Shown here piece by piece: positions 52,265 to 60,800 of a stretch of DNA of 64,000 nucleotides. This DNA is from Rhodococcus spelaei (GTDB lineage Bacteria > Actinomycetota > Actinomycetes > Mycobacteriales > Mycobacteriaceae). Where the stretch lies: positions 1 to 64,000 of the forward strand of contig NZ_VIGH01000003.1 in assembly GCF_006704125.1 (NCBI RefSeq), given 5' to 3'. A program made the position numbers and the translations under genes. The notes beneath the pieces are model-generated. The model had not been told where the DNA came from and did not search any database. It was given only the letters and a program-made list of their open reading frames with translations. How positions within the stretch are numbered: position 1 is the stretch's first letter; each line of letters opens with the position of its first letter.

Positions 52265-52597
52265 GTGGATTCCGGCGACGTCGACTTTGCGCACACAGAC
52301 GAGGCGGCGCGCAAGCGGCGTGACAAGGCGGTCGGGCTGGCCCGGTACGTCTGGGACCGGGGGATCGGCGGACCCGAACTGCTCGCCCTGCCCGACGACC
52401 GGCTACGCAAGCTCGCTCGGGCGGCGGGGGCGAACCCGCCGAGTACTCGCGAGACGTGGTCAGTGGTCGCGGAGATGCTCGACGAGAAGTCGCGCTGGGC
52501 GGCAGTGCATCCCGACGACCCGCGGGCGGTGCCTGCGCACGCAGACGAGAAGATCATGTGGGTCAAACCGCCGCTGCCGCCCTGGCCGTCGCGGTAG
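52265..52597 (+). CDS. Small conserved hypothetical protein
   Basis: The 110-residue acidic protein starts at GTG 52265 (VDSGDVDFAHTDEAARKRRD). It is soluble, with a predicted helical core (AARKRRDKAVGLARYVWDRGIGGPELLALPDDRLRKLARAAG) and a W-rich end (IMWVKPPLPPWPSR). TAGGCT lies 6 nt before the start, in the leaderless arrangement, which supports that it is expressed. No domain or function is recognised. The downstream lipase gene is convergent (22 bp). Confidence 0.65.
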   Translation: MDSGDVDFAHTDEAARKRRDKAVGLARYVWDRGIGGPELLALPDDRLRKLARAAGANPPSTRETWSVVAEMLDEKSRWAAVHPDDPRAVPAHADEKIMWVKPPLPPWPSR

Positions 52598-52619
52598 CTC
52601 TCTCAGGCCTGCGGGGGAG

Positions 52620-53807
52620 TCAGCAGTTGCTCGGCGGGGGCGTCCCGGCGAAGCGGCCGTCCAGCCAGGCGAAGGCCCCGGGCACACCCTCCACCGCGGC
52701 TGGTCCGTGGTCGCCGGGGAGGACGTCGAACTGGACGGGCACGCCTGCGCCACACCATCTCCGTATGGTCGCGGCCGTGGAGTCGAGCGGTGCGAGCTGG
52801 TCGCCGCTGCCGTGCCACGCGAAGACCGGCGCGCGTGGGGTGCCGGGGTACATCAGCAGGCTGTTCTCGTCGAACACCGCCCGCAGGCTCGGCGCATTGA
52901 TCTGGGTCGGGTCCTTCGACACCTCGGCGGTGCTGTGCCCGGCGCCGTCGTCGATGATCTGTTGCGAGCAGGCGTTCGCGATCTGATCTCGGAGTTTGAT
53001 GCCGGCCGGGGTGAGGAAGTTGTCGACCGCGACGCGGGAGGGGTACTCCCTCTCCAGCCCCAGTGTGGCCGCGAACGCGAGGCCGAACATCGGATGCGGC
53101 GCGGTCCCGAGTCCGTTGGCCAGTTCGCTGAGGTTGGTGGGAACACCGCCCTGCGCGATTCCGACGATGTTCAGTTCCGGAGCGTAGGTCGGTGCCAGCG
53201 CGCCGGCCCAACCGGTCGCCATGCCGCCACCCGAATATCCCGTCAGCCCCACCGGGCTCCGTCCGACCCGGGCCTGTGGCAGGTGCTGGACCGCTCGGAT
53301 CCCGTCGAGCACGATCTGACCGCCGAGCCGGGCGGCGCCGTAGGCGCTGGTCGGACCGAGATGGTCGGGCAGCGCGACCGCCCATCCCCGGGCCAGCAGC
53401 GCCGGGAGTGCGGGTGCCTCCGTGAGCTGGCCGTTGAACAGGGTGTGCGAGGGCCCGCACTGAGTCCCCAGCGAGTTGATGATCGCCTGGAACGACAGCA
53501 GTGGCCGGTCGACACCGCCGCGCGGCACCATCACGGTGGTCGTCGCCGCGATCGGGGCACCGGTGGAATTGGTGGAGCGGAACAGGATCTGCCAGCCGTC
53601 GGCGTTGCCGTAGCGCGACACGTCGACCGGTCGCGCGCGGAGTACGTCACCGTTCGCGTGCGGGGCCAGGTCAGGTGGCGACCAGTAGAAGGGGTCGGGG
53701 TCGGAGACGGGGACGACCGGCTGGGCCGACACCGTCGGTGACGCCAGTGCGAGACTGGCGAGGATCGTGAACGTGGCGGCTGCTGACCGCCGGAGCCAGG
53801 TGTCCAT
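52620..53807 (-). CDS. Secretory lipase family protein
   Basis: The 395-residue protein has a signal peptide (SAAATFTILASLALASPTVSA) and the secretory-lipase (PF03583) fold: VALPDHLGPTSAYGAARLGGQ, the serine nucleophile in LTGYSGGGMATGWA, an acid near WHGSGDQLAPLDST, and the catalytic His in LPGDHGPAAVEG. Two Cys pairs are likely disulfides (TQCGPSH and NACSQQI). It probably hydrolyses esters or lipids outside the cell. ATG 53807 has AAAGGGA upstream. The last residues AGTPPPSNC follow the last helix. Confidence 0.86.
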   Translation of the reverse strand: MDTWLRRSAAATFTILASLALASPTVSAQPVVPVSDPDPFYWSPPDLAPHANGDVLRARPVDVSRYGNADGWQILFRSTNSTGAPIAATTTVMVPRGGVDRPLLSFQAIINSLGTQCGPSHTLFNGQLTEAPALPALLARGWAVALPDHLGPTSAYGAARLGGQIVLDGIRAVQHLPQARVGRSPVGLTGYSGGGMATGWAGALAPTYAPELNIVGIAQGGVPTNLSELANGLGTAPHPMFGLAFAATLGLEREYPSRVAVDNFLTPAGIKLRDQIANACSQQIIDDGAGHSTAEVSKDPTQINAPSLRAVFDENSLLMYPGTPRAPVFAWHGSGDQLAPLDSTAATIRRWCGAGVPVQFDVLPGDHGPAAVEGVPGAFAWLDGRFAGTPPPSNC

Positions 53808-53892
53808 AGACGTCCCTTTCCACGTCACACCCTAGCCCCGGTCGCCGTACCGCGTCCCGGTTCCGGCGGGCGCGGATTGCTAGCCTGTGGCC

Positions 53893-54525
53893 ATGCATCT
53901 CCCGATGTTTCCGCTCGGCGCGGTGCTGCTTCCCGGCGAGGCGCTCCCGCTGCAGGTGTTCGAGCCGCGCTACCGCGAGATGGTCGAGCACTGCACGTCC
54001 TCGCCGGACCGAATGCAGTTCGGGGTCGTGCTCATCTCGCGTGGTCACGAGGTCGGCGGCGGCGATCAGCGCACGGACGTCGGGACCACGGCACGGATCG
54101 TCGAATGCCGCCCCGGCGTCGGCGGCCGCTTCCTGCTCGGGTGTGTCGGTGAGCGCCGGATCAAAGTCCGCCGATGGCTTCCCGACGACCCCTATCCCCA
54201 GGCCGAGGTGCAGGACTGGCCCGACGAGGGTTCGGTGATCGGGGCCGGCGCTGTCGAGGAGGTCGACGATCGGGTCGACGAGTTGCGCGAGGTGGCCGCC
54301 GACCTCGCCCGGGCGGGGGGCGCGCGCCCACCCGACTTCCCCTCACTGAGATCGTTGCCGGGCGGTCCGGGAGAGCAGGCGTTGACGCTCGCCGCCCGCC
54401 TGCCGCTCGGGGCCGCGGATAGACTTCGAGTGCTGTCCGCGCCCGGCCCCGGCGAGCGGCTGATCGTCCTCGCCGACGCGCTCGCCGACGTCATCGCCGC
54501 GGCGCGGTTCCGCCTGGCTGACTAG
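53893..54525 (+). CDS. LON peptidase N-terminal (substrate-binding) domain protein
   Basis: The 210-residue protein begins MHLPMFPLGAVLLPGEALPLQVFEPRYREMV, the LON_substr_bdg signature, and continues with the GCVGERRIKVRRWLPDDPYPQAEVQDWPDE stretch of this family; no ATPase or protease domain follows. Such stand-alone Lon-N proteins have no assigned reaction. The ATG 53893 lies 6 nt after TAGCCT (53881-53886), so a leaderless start is chosen over GTG 53887. It is followed at 9 bp by crcB, probably one transcript. Confidence 0.85.
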   Translation: MHLPMFPLGAVLLPGEALPLQVFEPRYREMVEHCTSSPDRMQFGVVLISRGHEVGGGDQRTDVGTTARIVECRPGVGGRFLLGCVGERRIKVRRWLPDDPYPQAEVQDWPDEGSVIGAGAVEEVDDRVDELREVAADLARAGGARPPDFPSLRSLPGGPGEQALTLAARLPLGAADRLRVLSAPGPGERLIVLADALADVIAAARFRLAD

Positions 54526-54534
54526 GAGACGTGG

Positions 54535-54945
54535 ATGCGCGGTGACGGGTCGTTGCTCGCAGTCGTCGCGGCCGGCGGGGCCGTCGGCGCGCTGGCGAGG
54601 TTCGGTGTGGCGCAAGCAGTTCCGGTCCAGCAGGGTCAACTTCCGTGGGCCACCCTGGTCACCAACGTGGCCGGCTGCTTCCTCATCGGCGTCCTGATGG
54701 TGGTCATCACCGAGGTCTGGACCGCACACCGCCTGCTGCGGCCGTTTCTCGGGGTCGGCATCCTCGGAGGTTTCACCACCTTCTCCACGTATGCGGTCGA
54801 GGTCCGCGGGCTCCTCGCGGACGGTCACTATCCGATTGCGTTCGGATACCTCGCGGGCAGCGTGATCGCGGCGCTCGCCGCCGCACTGGCCGGGGTATGG
54901 CTCACCCGGGTCGCCGCAGGCGCCCGGATCGGGAAAGGAACCTGA
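54535..54945 (+). CDS. crcB: Fluoride exporter CrcB/Fluc subunit 1
   Basis: The 136-residue protein has four transmembrane segments and Fluc motifs GGAVGALARFGVA, ATLVTNVAGCFLIG (the conserved Asn) and GGFTTFSTYAVE (the Phe-lined pore and T-F-S-T). Two such genes in one locus usually form a heterodimeric dual-topology fluoride channel. It is followed immediately by a DUF190 gene and a second crcB. ATG 54535 lies behind GGAGACGTGG. No fluoride riboswitch precedes it in the 9-bp gap. Confidence 0.92.
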   Translation: MRGDGSLLAVVAAGGAVGALARFGVAQAVPVQQGQLPWATLVTNVAGCFLIGVLMVVITEVWTAHRLLRPFLGVGILGGFTTFSTYAVEVRGLLADGHYPIAFGYLAGSVIAALAAALAGVWLTRVAAGARIGKGT

Positions 54946-54946
54946 G

Positions 54947-55294
54947 ATGTCGTACACGACCTCCTCGCAGACCGAGTTGCGCCTGTCGATCATCCTCGGC
55001 CAGGACGACCTCTGGCATCACAAACCCAAGTACCAGGAGATCGTGCGGCGGGCCCGCGACGCAGGCCTGAGCGGGGCCAGCGTGTGGAGGGGGGTCGAGG
55101 GGTACGGCGCGTCCTCGCACATCCACACCACGCGACTGCTCGACCTCGCGGACGGTCTGCCGGTGCTCGTGGTGATTCTCGACGAGCCGACGCGGGTTCG
55201 CGCGTTCGTCGACACCGTCGCCGAGTTGCTCACCCAGGCCACCGTCACGCTCGAGGACGTCGAGCGGGTGCACGTGGCCGAGGTCCCCGCGTGA
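54947..55294 (+). CDS. DUF190 family protein
   Basis: The 115-residue protein is a PII-like alpha/beta fold (DUF190): LRLSIILGQDDLWHHKPKYQEIVRRARDAGLSGASVWRGVEGYG and LPVLVVILDEP. The DUF190 proteins are genetically linked to crcB in many bacteria and are thought to modulate the transporter, but the ligand is unknown. Its stop overlaps the GTG of the second crcB, so all three genes (crcB-DUF190-crcB) are translationally coupled. It begins 1 bp after the first crcB stop. Confidence 0.9.
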   Translation: MSYTTSSQTELRLSIILGQDDLWHHKPKYQEIVRRARDAGLSGASVWRGVEGYGASSHIHTTRLLDLADGLPVLVVILDEPTRVRAFVDTVAELLTQATVTLEDVERVHVAEVPA

Positions 55295-55659
55295 CGGTGC
55301 TGCTCGTGCTGGTCGGCGGTGCTGTCGGCGCGCCCGCCCGCTTCCTGCTCGACCGGACCGTGCAGTCGCGCCACGACAGCGAGTTCCCCTGGGGCACCCT
55401 CGCGGTCAACGTGATCGGGTCGCTGATCCTCGGCGCGCTCGTCGGCGGCGCGAGCGCGCACGGCGGCGCGCTGATGACGCTGGTGGGCACCGGCTTCTGC
55501 GGCGCCCTGACCACCTTCAGCACGTTCAGCTACGAGACGCTGCGACTGCTCGAGGACCGGGCGCGGCTGTACGCGTTCGCCAACGTCGCGGTCACCCTGG
55601 TCGCCGGCATCGGGGCGGCCTTCCTCGGATTCGCCGCGGCGCACGCCGTGCTCGCGTGA
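55291..55659 (+). CDS. crcB: Fluoride exporter CrcB/Fluc subunit 2
   Basis: The 122-residue protein begins at GTG 55291, four bases overlapping the DUF190 stop. It has GGAVGAPARFLLDR, GTLAVNVIGSLILGA and GALTTFSTFSYE, the Fluc motifs, and four membrane segments. It differs from CrcB 1 (N- and C-terminal charges, loops), as expected for the oppositely inserted half of a heterodimeric channel. Together they protect from cytosolic fluoride. Confidence 0.92.
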   Translation: MTVLLVLVGGAVGAPARFLLDRTVQSRHDSEFPWGTLAVNVIGSLILGALVGGASAHGGALMTLVGTGFCGALTTFSTFSYETLRLLEDRARLYAFANVAVTLVAGIGAAFLGFAAAHAVLA

Positions 55660-55671
55660 TCGAATGAACCC

Positions 55672-57303
55672 ATGGCGCACGAACGTGCGGGCCGGACTGC
55701 CCGCCCCGAGGACCTCGAGGACCTGCCCCACCTGGTGACGGCGTACTACACCCGCACCCCCGACCCCGAGGACCCGGACCAGCGGGTGGCGTTCGGGACG
55801 TCCGGGCACCGCGGGTCGAGCCTGGACGGCGCGTTCAACGAGGCGCACATCCTGGCCACCACTCAGGCCATCGTGGAATACCGTGCGGCACAGGGCATCA
55901 CCGGGCCGCTCTTCCTCGGCCGCGACACACATGCACTCTCCGAACCGGCCTGGACCTCCGCGCTCGAGGTGCTCGCGGGGAACGAGGTCGACGTGCTGAT
56001 CGACGCGGCGGGAAGGTACACCCCGACCCCCGCGGTGAGCCATGCGATCCTGCGCCACAACGCGTCCGGGCCGTCCGCCCGCGCCGACGGCATCGTGGTG
56101 ACGCCGTCGCACAACCCGCCGCGCGACGGTGGCTTCAAGTACAACCCGCCGCACGGCGGACCGGCCGACTCGGACGCGACGTCGGTGATCGAGCGGCGTG
56201 CGAACGAACTGCTCGCCGCCGGTCTCGCGGGGGTGCGCCGGGTGCCGGTGACGAGGGCGACCGCCCGACCGTACGACTACCTCGGCACGTACGTCGACGA
56301 CCTGCCGAACGTGGTGAACCTCGACGCGATTCGCGGCGCCGGCATCCGGATCGGCGCCGACCCGATGGGCGGCGCGAGCGTCGACTACTGGGGCGCGATC
56401 GCGGACCGGCACGGCCTCGACCTCGCGGTGGTCAATCCGCTGGTCGACGCGACGTGGCGGTTCATGACCCTCGACACCGACGGCAAGATTCGGATGGACT
56501 GTTCGTCGCCGGACGCGATGGCGTCGCTGATCGGGGCGCGCGAGCGCTACGACATCGCCACCGGCAACGACGCTGACGCCGACCGGCACGGCATCGTCAC
56601 CCCGGACGCGGGGCTGCTGAACCCGAACCACTACCTGGCCGTCGCGATCGAGTACCTGTACGCGCACCGGCCGGGCTGGTCGCCGGGCGCCAGGGTCGGC
56701 AAGACGGTGGTCAGCTCGTCGATGATCGACCGGGTGGTCGCCGGGCTCGGCCGGGAGCTGGTGGAGGTGCCGGTCGGGTTCAAGTGGTTCGTCCCCGGGC
56801 TGCTGTCCGGGGAGCTCGGGTTCGGCGGCGAGGAGAGCGCGGGGGCGAGCCTGCTGCGCACCGACGGCACGGTGTGGACGACGGACAAGGACGGTCTCGT
56901 GCTGGCCCTGCTCGCCTCGGAGATCCTCGCGGTCACCGGCAGCGCGCCCTCGCAGCGGTACCGCGAACTGGTCGCCAGGTACGGCGACCCCGCCTACGCG
57001 CGGGTCGATGCGCCGGCCGACCGGGCGCAGAAGGCCGCCCTGGCCGCGCTGTCTCCGGAACAGGTCAGCACGACGAAACTCGCGGGCGAGCCGATCACCG
57101 CGGCGCTGACCGTCGCCCCCGGCAACGGTGCTCGGATCGGTGGCCTCAAGGTGTGCACGGACAGTGCGTGGTTCGCGGCACGACCGTCCGGCACCGAGGA
57201 CAAGTACAAGATCTACGCCGAATCGTTCCGTGGCCCAGAGCATCTCGCGCAGGTGCAGGACGAGGCGCGGGAGGTGGTCTCGCGGGCGCTGGGAGCGCAC
57301 TAG
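55672..57303 (+). CDS. pgm: Phosphoglucomutase (alpha-D-glucose-phosphate specific)
   Basis: The 543-residue protein has the phosphohexomutase motifs: [18 protein letters not shown], the phosphoserine loop [21 protein letters not shown], the metal-binding [10 protein letters not shown], the sugar-binding EESAGAS and the phosphate-binding [15 protein letters not shown]. These are of the Pgm of glycogen metabolism. It interconverts glucose 1- and 6-phosphate. ATG 55672 has weak upstream purines. The MFS gene begins 12 bp downstream. Confidence 0.94.
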   Translation: MAHERAGRTARPEDLEDLPHLVTAYYTRTPDPEDPDQRVAFGTSGHRGSSLDGAFNEAHILATTQAIVEYRAAQGITGPLFLGRDTHALSEPAWTSALEVLAGNEVDVLIDAAGRYTPTPAVSHAILRHNASGPSARADGIVVTPSHNPPRDGGFKYNPPHGGPADSDATSVIERRANELLAAGLAGVRRVPVTRATARPYDYLGTYVDDLPNVVNLDAIRGAGIRIGADPMGGASVDYWGAIADRHGLDLAVVNPLVDATWRFMTLDTDGKIRMDCSSPDAMASLIGARERYDIATGNDADADRHGIVTPDAGLLNPNHYLAVAIEYLYAHRPGWSPGARVGKTVVSSSMIDRVVAGLGRELVEVPVGFKWFVPGLLSGELGFGGEESAGASLLRTDGTVWTTDKDGLVLALLASEILAVTGSAPSQRYRELVARYGDPAYARVDAPADRAQKAALAALSPEQVSTTKLAGEPITAALTVAPGNGARIGGLKVCTDSAWFAARPSGTEDKYKIYAESFRGPEHLAQVQDEAREVVSRALGAH

Positions 57304-57315
57304 CATCGGGGGTAC

Positions 57316-58638
57316 ATGAACACCTCCGAAACCAAGCTGCCGCGCGAGATCTGGGTGCTGGTCTCGGCCAGCTTCGTCATTGCACTCGGCTTCGGCATCG
57401 TCGCGCCCGCTCTCCCGCAGTTCGCCCGCAGCTTCGACGTCGGTGTCCTCGCCGCGACGATGGTCATCAGTTCGTTCGCCCTGATGCGGCTGCTGTTCGC
57501 GCCGCTCAGCGGCACGCTGGTGCAGCGGTTGGGGGAGCGGCCGACCTACCTGACCGGTCTGCTGATCGTGGCAGCCTCGACCGGTGCGGTGGCCTTCGCG
57601 TCGAACTACTGGCAGTTGCTGCTGTTTCGATCCATCGGCGGCATCGGCTCGACGATGTTCACCGTCTCCGCGCTCGGGCTGCTGATCCGGATCACCCCGC
57701 CCGCGATCCGCGGCCGCGTCTCCGGTCTCTACGCCACCTCGTTCCTGTTCGGCAGCATCGGCGGCCCTCTCGTCGGCGGCGCCTTCGTCGGCTTCGGACT
57801 GCGGGTGCCCTTCCTGATCTACGCGGTGGCGCTCTTGATCGCGGCGGCCGTGGTGTACGTGAGCCTCCGGGAGTCCGCACTCGCGGCGCCCGAGAAGGCC
57901 TCCGGGGTGCCTGCGATGACGTTCCGTCAGGCGGTGCACTCGTCGACCTACCGGGCGGCACTGCTGTCGAACTTCGCCAATGGGTGGGCCGTGTTCGGCG
58001 TCCGGGTCGCGATGGTGCCGCTGTTCGTGGTCGAGGCGCTGCGTGAGGACGCGGCATTGGCGGGCATCGCGCTGACGGTGTTCGCGGTGGGCAACGCACT
58101 CGTGCAGCTGCCCGCGGGCCGGTTGTCGGACGAGCACGGGCGACGGCCGTTCGTGCTCGTGGGGCTGGTGATCACCGGGGTGTGCACGGCGGGCCTCGGG
58201 TTCAGCCCCAACCTGTGGGTGTTCCTCGCGCTGTCGGCGGTCGCCGGAGTGGGTTCCGGGTTGATGAACCCAGCACAGCAGGCCGCGGTCGCGGACGTGG
58301 TCGGTGCGAAGGCGCGCGGCGGGCCGGTGCTGGCCGCGTTCCAGATGGCCTCGGACGTCGGGTCGGTGGTCGGTCCACTCGTCGCCGGCGCGTTGGCGCA
58401 GAACCTGTCGTACGGCACCGCCTTCGCGGTCACCGGTGCGTTGACCGTCCCCGCGTTCGCCGCGTGGCTGCTCGTGCCGCGGACGGTCGCGCAGCCGTCA
58501 GCCGGGGACGCCGCCGATGAGCAGACCGACCAGGTAGGTGGCGCCGACCGCGACCGCGCCGAAGAGCAGTTGCCGCACGGCCCCACGGACCTTGGACTGC
58601 GACGTGAACCCGGCGGCGAGAGCGCCCGCGACGAGTAG
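57316..58638 (+). CDS. MFS transporter with C-terminal tail antisense to the VIT gene
   Basis: The 440-residue protein has 12 transmembrane segments, the motif-A-like FAPLSGTLVQRLGERP, and the second-half loop GRLSDEHGRRPFVL. It is of the drug:H+ antiporter (DHA1-like) layout. The last transmembrane segment ends near AFAAWLLVPRTVA; after that 46 further residues, highly charged, are encoded antisense to the end of the VIT gene, giving a 141-bp convergent overlap. ATG 57316 lies 9 nt after TAGCAT. Substrate unknown. Confidence 0.87.
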   Translation: MNTSETKLPREIWVLVSASFVIALGFGIVAPALPQFARSFDVGVLAATMVISSFALMRLLFAPLSGTLVQRLGERPTYLTGLLIVAASTGAVAFASNYWQLLLFRSIGGIGSTMFTVSALGLLIRITPPAIRGRVSGLYATSFLFGSIGGPLVGGAFVGFGLRVPFLIYAVALLIAAAVVYVSLRESALAAPEKASGVPAMTFRQAVHSSTYRAALLSNFANGWAVFGVRVAMVPLFVVEALREDAALAGIALTVFAVGNALVQLPAGRLSDEHGRRPFVLVGLVITGVCTAGLGFSPNLWVFLALSAVAGVGSGLMNPAQQAAVADVVGAKARGGPVLAAFQMASDVGSVVGPLVAGALAQNLSYGTAFAVTGALTVPAFAAWLLVPRTVAQPSAGDAADEQTDQVGGADRDRAEEQLPHGPTDLGLRREPGGESARDE

Positions 58639-59217
58639 GCCGAGGCCGCCGAGCGCGAGTCCGGTGGGGAGCGAGTCGAATCCGAAGAGGTACGGCAGCA
58701 GCGGGATGACCGCGCCGATCGCGAACATCACGAACGACGACCCGGCGGCCACCAAAGGCGACGGCTTCTCGGTGGGATCGACGCCGAGTTCGTGCGTCAG
58801 GTGAATGGTCACCGCGCGCTCGGAGTCGCCGTGCACCTCGGTGGCCGCGGCGCGGGCCGTTCTCTCGCTCATCCCCATGTCCACGAACATCCCGACCAGT
58901 TCCGCCTGCTCGGCCTGCGGATGTCTGGCCTGGGCGCGGGTCTCCACCCGCACCTCGGCGTCGATCTGCTCGTTCGCCGTCGACACCGAGGTGTACTCCC
59001 CGAGGGCCATCGAGAAGGCCCCCGCCGCCAGTCCCGCGACGCCGCTGAGGACGATGGCGTGCGCGTCCAGTCCGCCGCCGCCGACGCCCGCGAGCAGCGA
59101 CGTGTTGGTCACCAGCCCGTCCATCGCGCCGAACGTCGCCGCGCGGAGCCAGCCGCCCGACACGTTCGCGTGGGTGTGGTCGAACTCATGCGGCAGAGCA
59201 CCGCCGTGCGGGTCCAT
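58498..59217 (-). CDS. VIT1/CCC1 family metal transporter
   Basis: The 239-residue protein has the VIT1 pattern: GGWLRAATFGAMDGLVTNTSLLAGVGGG, GLAAGAFSMALGEYTSVSTANEQ, a central cytosolic acidic helix pair (VETRAQARHPQAEQAEL), and a C-terminal pair of helices ending GLLIGGVPG. It carries Fe2+ or Mn2+ out of the cytosol in relatives. ATG 59217 is 7 nt after TAGATT on the minus strand (leaderless). It is divergent from the MauE gene with only 39 bp between start codons. Its 3' end overlaps the MFS gene. Confidence 0.88.
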   Translation of the reverse strand: MDPHGGALPHEFDHTHANVSGGWLRAATFGAMDGLVTNTSLLAGVGGGGLDAHAIVLSGVAGLAAGAFSMALGEYTSVSTANEQIDAEVRVETRAQARHPQAEQAELVGMFVDMGMSERTARAAATEVHGDSERAVTIHLTHELGVDPTEKPSPLVAAGSSFVMFAIGAVIPLLPYLFGFDSLPTGLALGGLGLLVAGALAAGFTSQSKVRGAVRQLLFGAVAVGATYLVGLLIGGVPG

Positions 59218-59224
59218 GACCGCG

Positions 59225-59249
59225 AATCTACGCGCGACCTCGGTACCGT
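59225..59249. promoter_or_regulatory. Overlapping divergent promoters of VIT and MauE genes
   Basis: On the minus strand TAGATT (59225-59230) sits 7 nt before the VIT ATG at 59217. On the plus strand TACCGT (59244-59249) sits 7 nt before the MauE GTG at 59257. The -35 position of each would overlap the other's -10 or coding start, so the two polymerases should compete. Only 39 bp separate the start codons. Confidence 0.55.
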
Positions 59250-59256
59250 GGGACCC

Positions 59257-59745
59257 GTGTTGATTCGTGTCGTCAGCCTCCTCGCCCGCCTCGGACTCGC
59301 CGCGGTGTGGTTGATCTCGGGTTGGATCAAGTTCGCCGACCCCACGCAGACGGTGGTCGCCGTGCGGGCCTACCAACTGCTGCCCGAGGACCTGGTTCGC
59401 CCGGTGGCGTCCGCGCTGCCGATGCTCGAAATCGCACTCGGTCTGCTGCTGGTCGTGGGCCTGGGTGTCCGGCTGACCGCCATCGTGTCGGTGCTGGCCC
59501 TGGCCACCCTGATCGCCGCGGTCGCCTCGGCCTGGGCGCGGGGCCTGTCGATCGACTGCGGCTGCTTCGGCGGCGGTGGTGCGGCCGACGTGGACGGCTG
59601 GGACTACGCCCGGGAGATCGCCCGGGACGTCGGGTTCATGGCCCTCGCGGTGTGGCTGATCGTGTTTCCCCGCAGCCCACTCGCGCTCGGCCCGCGCTCG
59701 CGCCCCCAAGTCTCAGTGCCGGCTCAGCAAGAGGTGGCAGAGTAA
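59257..59745 (+). CDS. MauE/DoxX-like membrane protein
   Basis: The 162-residue protein has four transmembrane segments (LLARLGLAAVWLISGWIKF, MLEIALGLLLVVGLGV, IVSVLALATLIAAVASAW, VGFMALAVWLIVF) and a conserved SIDCGCFGGGG cysteine loop facing the extracytoplasmic side, which marks the MauE family tied to disulfide formation. It precedes a DsbA-like gene by 38 bp; the pair likely works as membrane redox partner and thioredoxin-fold oxidase. GTG 59257 lies 7 nt after TACCGT. Confidence 0.83.
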   Translation: MLIRVVSLLARLGLAAVWLISGWIKFADPTQTVVAVRAYQLLPEDLVRPVASALPMLEIALGLLLVVGLGVRLTAIVSVLALATLIAAVASAWARGLSIDCGCFGGGGAADVDGWDYAREIARDVGFMALAVWLIVFPRSPLALGPRSRPQVSVPAQQEVAE

Positions 59746-59783
59746 CGAGCCGTATACGGAATCGGACCCTAAGGACTGCAACT

Positions 59784-60530
59784 GTGAGCGCGAAGAAGGT
59801 CAAGCCCGTCAAGTACTCGCCCCAGCCGACGTCGAGTCGCACGACGTACATCCTCGGCGGGCTGGCGATCGTGGTGATCGCCGCGGTCGTCATCGGTGGG
59901 GTGTTGTGGAACAACAACCGCAGCAAGCCCCGCAACGAGGGCTACGGCGGGGTGTCGAACTCGGCGGTCCAGGTCGCGATCCAGGAGGACGGGGTAGTCC
60001 GCCTGGGAACCCCGGGCGCGACGACCACCATCGAGGTCTTCGAGGATCCGATGTGCCCGTACTGCGCCGAGTTGGAGAACACCAACGGCCAGGAGATCGC
60101 GCAGAAGATCGACGAGGGCACCCTCGCCGTCCGGTACCACACCCTGGACTTCCTGAACCGGCTCTCCGCCAGCGGTGACTACTCCAGTCGCGCGGCCGGG
60201 GCGCTGCTGTGCGTCGCCGACAGCGGCAACGCGATCGCCTACTCGAGCTTCCACTCGGCCCTGTTCTCGCCGGCGAACCAGCCGAAGGAGAACGGCAAGT
60301 CCGATCACAGCAATGACGACCTCGCGCAGATCGCCAAGGACTCCGGCGCCGACGACGCGACAGCACAGTGCATCTCGACCGGCGCGAAGGTGGCCGACGC
60401 CACCGCCGCCGCGGAGAAGGGCAGCGCAGCCCTGGCGGCGAGCGGTGCCCGCGGCACGCCGACGGTGATCAAGGACGGCACCATCATCGACGCCCTGGGC
60501 GACGTGAACTGGGTGACCAAGCTGAACTGA
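59784..60530 (+). CDS. Membrane-anchored DsbA-like thiol-disulfide oxidoreductase
   Basis: The 248-residue protein has one N-terminal transmembrane helix (TYILGGLAIVVIAAVVIGGVLW), then a DsbA-like thioredoxin fold with CPYC in EDPMCPYCAELENT and the cis-Pro motif GTPTVIKDG. An additional Cys pair (LLCVADSG and AQCISTG) is present, as in mycobacterial DsbA-like proteins. It likely oxidises exported proteins. GTG 59784 has AAGGACTGCAACT upstream. It forms an operon with the MauE-like gene. A hairpin follows the stop codon. Confidence 0.9.
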   Translation: MSAKKVKPVKYSPQPTSSRTTYILGGLAIVVIAAVVIGGVLWNNNRSKPRNEGYGGVSNSAVQVAIQEDGVVRLGTPGATTTIEVFEDPMCPYCAELENTNGQEIAQKIDEGTLAVRYHTLDFLNRLSASGDYSSRAAGALLCVADSGNAIAYSSFHSALFSPANQPKENGKSDHSNDDLAQIAKDSGADDATAQCISTGAKVADATAAAEKGSAALAASGARGTPTVIKDGTIIDALGDVNWVTKLN

Positions 60531-60552
60531 CCCGGCGGACCGGGGGACAGAC

Positions 60553-60608
60553 GAACGGGTATCGGGTAGGCCATCTCCGAGGGGTATGGCGGATCCCGGT
60601 ACCCGTTC
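60553..60608 (+). terminator. Structured terminator after the DsbA-like gene
   Basis: GAACGGGTA (60553-60561) and TACCCGTTC (60600-60608) are perfect arms, and GCCAT/ATGGC make a nested hairpin between them. The tail CCTTTC is short of a T-tract. It lies 23 bp after the stop codon. Confidence 0.6.
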
Positions 60609-60643
60609 CCTTTCTCCGGGTGTTCGGGCTTTGACCAGCCGAT

Positions 60644-60673
60644 TTGTTGGCCGCGCTCGCGATGGTGTAACTT
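60644..60673 (+). promoter_or_regulatory. Probable tRNA-Ala promoter
   Basis: TTGTTG (60644-60649) and TAACTT (60668-60673) are separated by 18 bp, 46 nt upstream of the tRNA. The same TAACTT -10 is used by tRNA-fMet copy 1. Confidence 0.5.
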
Positions 60674-60719
60674 TTTCCAAGCAAGCGGGACACGGTTTCC
60701 GACTGCGACAACTGAACAC

Positions 60720-60792
60720 GGGGCTATGGCGCAGCTGGTAGCGCACCACACTGGCAGTGTGGGGGTCAGGGGTTCGAGTCCCCTTAGCTCCA
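60720..60792 (+). tRNA. tRNA-Ala (GGC)
   Basis: A 73-nt cloverleaf with anticodon GGC in the loop CTGGCAG. The acceptor stem carries the G3:U70 wobble pair, the main alanine identity element. The CCA end is not encoded. A terminator follows. Confidence 0.96.
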
Positions 60793-60800
60793 CAGAAAGA

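Noticed and set aside
53808-54534. Fluoride (crcB) riboswitch upstream of the crcB genes
   Set aside because: The first crcB begins 9 bp after the Lon-N gene, and the region before that gene lacks the conserved GGCGATGG and CTGATGGC-like segments.
55018-58137. 1039-codon minus-strand frame across DUF190, crcB, pgm and MFS
   Set aside because: Composition (Arg, His, Val, Gly) and lack of motifs mark it as the complement of real genes.
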